Below, in pieces: positions 62,560 to 64,000 of a DNA stretch of 64,000 nucleotides (position 1 is its first letter; every line of letters starts with the position of its first letter). Made by a program: the position numbers and the translations under genes. The DNA comes from Porphyra umbilicalis (lineage: Eukaryota > Rhodophyta > Bangiophyceae > Bangiales > Bangiaceae). The notes beneath the pieces are model-generated. The model saw only the letters and a list, made by a program, of their open reading frames with translations. It was not told where the DNA came from and ran no database searches. The stretch spans positions 1 to 64,000 of the forward strand of contig KV918908.1 in assembly GCA_002049455.2 (NCBI GenBank), in the 5' to 3' direction.

Positions 62560-64000
62560 CCGACGCCGACGCCGACGCCGACGACGACGGTGCCACGGCC
62601 GACGGTGCGCGCGGCGGCGACGGCGGCGGGGCGGCGGCGGCGGCGGCGGCGGCCGTCACGCCCGCGGCGGCGCGGACGCGCCCCCCCCCCGGCGCCTACA
62701 CGCACGCGGACGCGTACACGCCCGCCGGGGCGGCGCCGACGCCCGCCGTCGGCGCCTTTGCGGCGGGCATGGCCGCCGCCGCGGGCGCCGCCTGCCCGCC
62801 GCCCGACGGCGGCGGCGGCGGCGGCGGCGGGGGCGGCACGCCCGCGCGCACCCCCGCCCGCCGGGGGGGGGGGGGCGCCTTTGCGTTTGGGGCCCCCCCG
62901 GGCGCGCGGGGGGGGTTTGGGGGGACCCCCGCGCGGCGGGTGCCGTCGGCCACGCCGGGGCGCCTGCCGCCGCTGGCCGCCCCGCGCGCGGCGGGCGCCG
63001 ACGGTGGGGGGGACGGGGGGGGGGACGACGCCCCGACGCCCCGCCGCGTGCTGCCGCTCGTGCGCACGCCCGCGGGCGCCCCGCGGCCGCCGCCGACGCG
63101 CACGCCGGGGCGGGCGCCGGCGCGCACGCCCGCGCGGGCGCCCGCGCGCACGCCGGCAACGGCGCGCGGCCGCCCGGCCGCCACGGGTCGGCGCATCGCG
63201 GGGGCGACGCCCGCCCCCCCACACGCCGGCGCCCCCGCCGACGCGGCCGCCGCGTCGGCGGCGCCCCCCCCCCCCCCGCGCACCCGCCGACACTGGCGGC
63301 GGCGGCGGCGGCGCCGCCGCCGCTGCCGCTCGCGCGCCTCGGCCCCCCGGCCGGGCGCCCGCCGACGCCCGCCCGCCTCCCCGTCGGCGGCCGCCCGTCG
63401 CGGTCGGCGGCGGTGCCGTTTGGGGCCCCCCCCGCCGTGGCGGCCACGCGCACCGTGGCGGGGGCGGGGCCGGCGACGGAGCCCCGCCGGCGGGCGCGTC
63501 CTGGGGGGGAAGACACCCCGCCCGCGGCGGCCGCGGCGGCCGCCATCCCCCGCCGCCTCGGCGGCGGCGGTGGTGGCGGCGGGGGTCGACCCGGGGGCGC
63601 CCTCCCCCTCACGGCCCCCCGCCCCGCGCGCGCGCCGGCGCGCGGCGTGTTTGGCGCTCGCTCGGCGGCCAAGCCGCCCGCGGGGCGGTGGGGTGGCGCT
63701 CCCGCCGCCGCGGCGCCACTCAGCGTCGCCCGCACGCTGCGCGTCGACGACGGGCCGGCGGTGGTGGAGGGGCGGGCGCCCAAGCGCCCGCGCCTGTCGC
63801 CGCCGCTCCAAGGGGGAGAGGGAGCCGACGCGCCGCCGACGGCAGCGTCGGCGGTCGCGGCGGCGGCGGCCACCGCCGCCGCCGCCGCCGCTGCGGCGGC
63901 CGCCGCCGCTGCTGCTGCTGCGGCGGCGGCGGCGGCCACCCCCACCGCGGCGGCTGACGCGGCGGCGGCGGCGGCGACGGCGGCGGCGCCCGCGTCGCCG
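61282..64000 (+). CDS. FHA-domain protein (Ki-67/MDC1-like FHA), 3' end outside window
   Basis: The FHA domain binds phosphothreonine. Its first half is GTLIVLSRDGHTDAGAFELR and TLGASEACDIRVRARGVAAV (residues about 50-110). Its second half, TLVASVLSTDADRPTVLPSS and VAVLGAGGVFVVAGRSFRWQ (about 180-235), has the RSFR ending seen in Ki-67-type FHA domains. A 70-residue Gly/Ala insertion separates them. The usual Arg of the GR motif is missing (TLGAS). The rest is low complexity: acidic Asp/Ala repeats, TPARTPARAPARTP-type repeats typical of chromosome-associated proteins, and KRPRLSPPL as a nuclear signal. The frame changes at 14 G (61609-61622) and again at 14 C (63264-63277). Start: Met in CATCATGGCG. 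A role in chromosome organisation or DNA-damage signalling is inferred. Confidence 0.65.

Noticed and set aside
1-64000. tRNA, rRNA and snoRNA genes
   Set aside because: Nothing recognised by eye; a covariance-model search would be needed to exclude small RNAs.

Overview
This is nuclear DNA of a eukaryote with very high GC content. Genes have GT-AG introns of about 0.25-0.4 kb and are separated by long C/G-rich low-complexity tracts and transposable elements. A protein with a split TIC22 (plastid import) domain implies a plastid-bearing organism. A bangiophyte red alga such as Porphyra or Pyropia would fit the base composition and gene style, but that is an inference. I saw no bacterial operons, rRNA, tRNA or CRISPR.

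Layout. 1-0.66 kb: a minus-strand fragment of an unrecognised gene. 4.4-9.15 kb: a decayed PIF/Harbinger element, with a broken transposase on + facing an open Myb/SANT partner gene on -. A 781-bp TA-flanked element sits inside the transposase. 9.5-14 kb: three TA-flanked inverted-repeat elements, the largest (3.0 kb) carrying a hairpin-rich satellite. 15.3-24.7 kb: a host gene cluster with an SLC35E3-type nucleotide-sugar transporter (+), a PAQR receptor-like membrane protein (-), a TPR-TIC22 fusion (+) and a C2H2 zinc-finger protein (-). 24.7-28.2 kb: no recognisable gene.

28,169-42,084 is the centrepiece. It is a 13.9-kb Harbinger element with 20-bp perfect terminal inverted repeats and a 3-bp TCA target duplication. 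It encodes an intact-looking DDE transposase (+), a Myb/SANT partner (-) and, between them, a complete divergent histone H3 gene (34,315-34,728) with its own TATA box. This H3 keeps K4 and K14, but K9, K27 and K56 are arginine and K79 is lost. A matching T-rich motif in inverted orientation lies just past the transposase stop and just past the Myb stop, so the H3 and several tandem arrays occupy a 6.8-kb slot between the two gene ends.

43.5-45.5 kb: two small convergent host genes (SLX9-like and complex I B15-like). 47.1-51.3 kb: a 4.1-kb fold-back element with long imperfect inverted repeats and no gene. 54.34-54.72 kb: a 378-bp TA-flanked MITE made of GACGCC iterations. 55.0-64.0 kb: an F-box/leucine-rich protein (+), a PLP-dependent D-cysteine desulfhydrase/ACC deaminase-family enzyme (+), a five-exon Maf nucleotide pyrophosphatase (-) and an FHA-domain protein running off the end (+).

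Five host genes (PAQR, zinc finger, F-box, PLP enzyme, FHA) have clear reading-frame changes, every one at a run of 10 or more C or G. Assembly error at homopolymers is the simplest explanation, and the coordinates of those genes should be read with that in mind.
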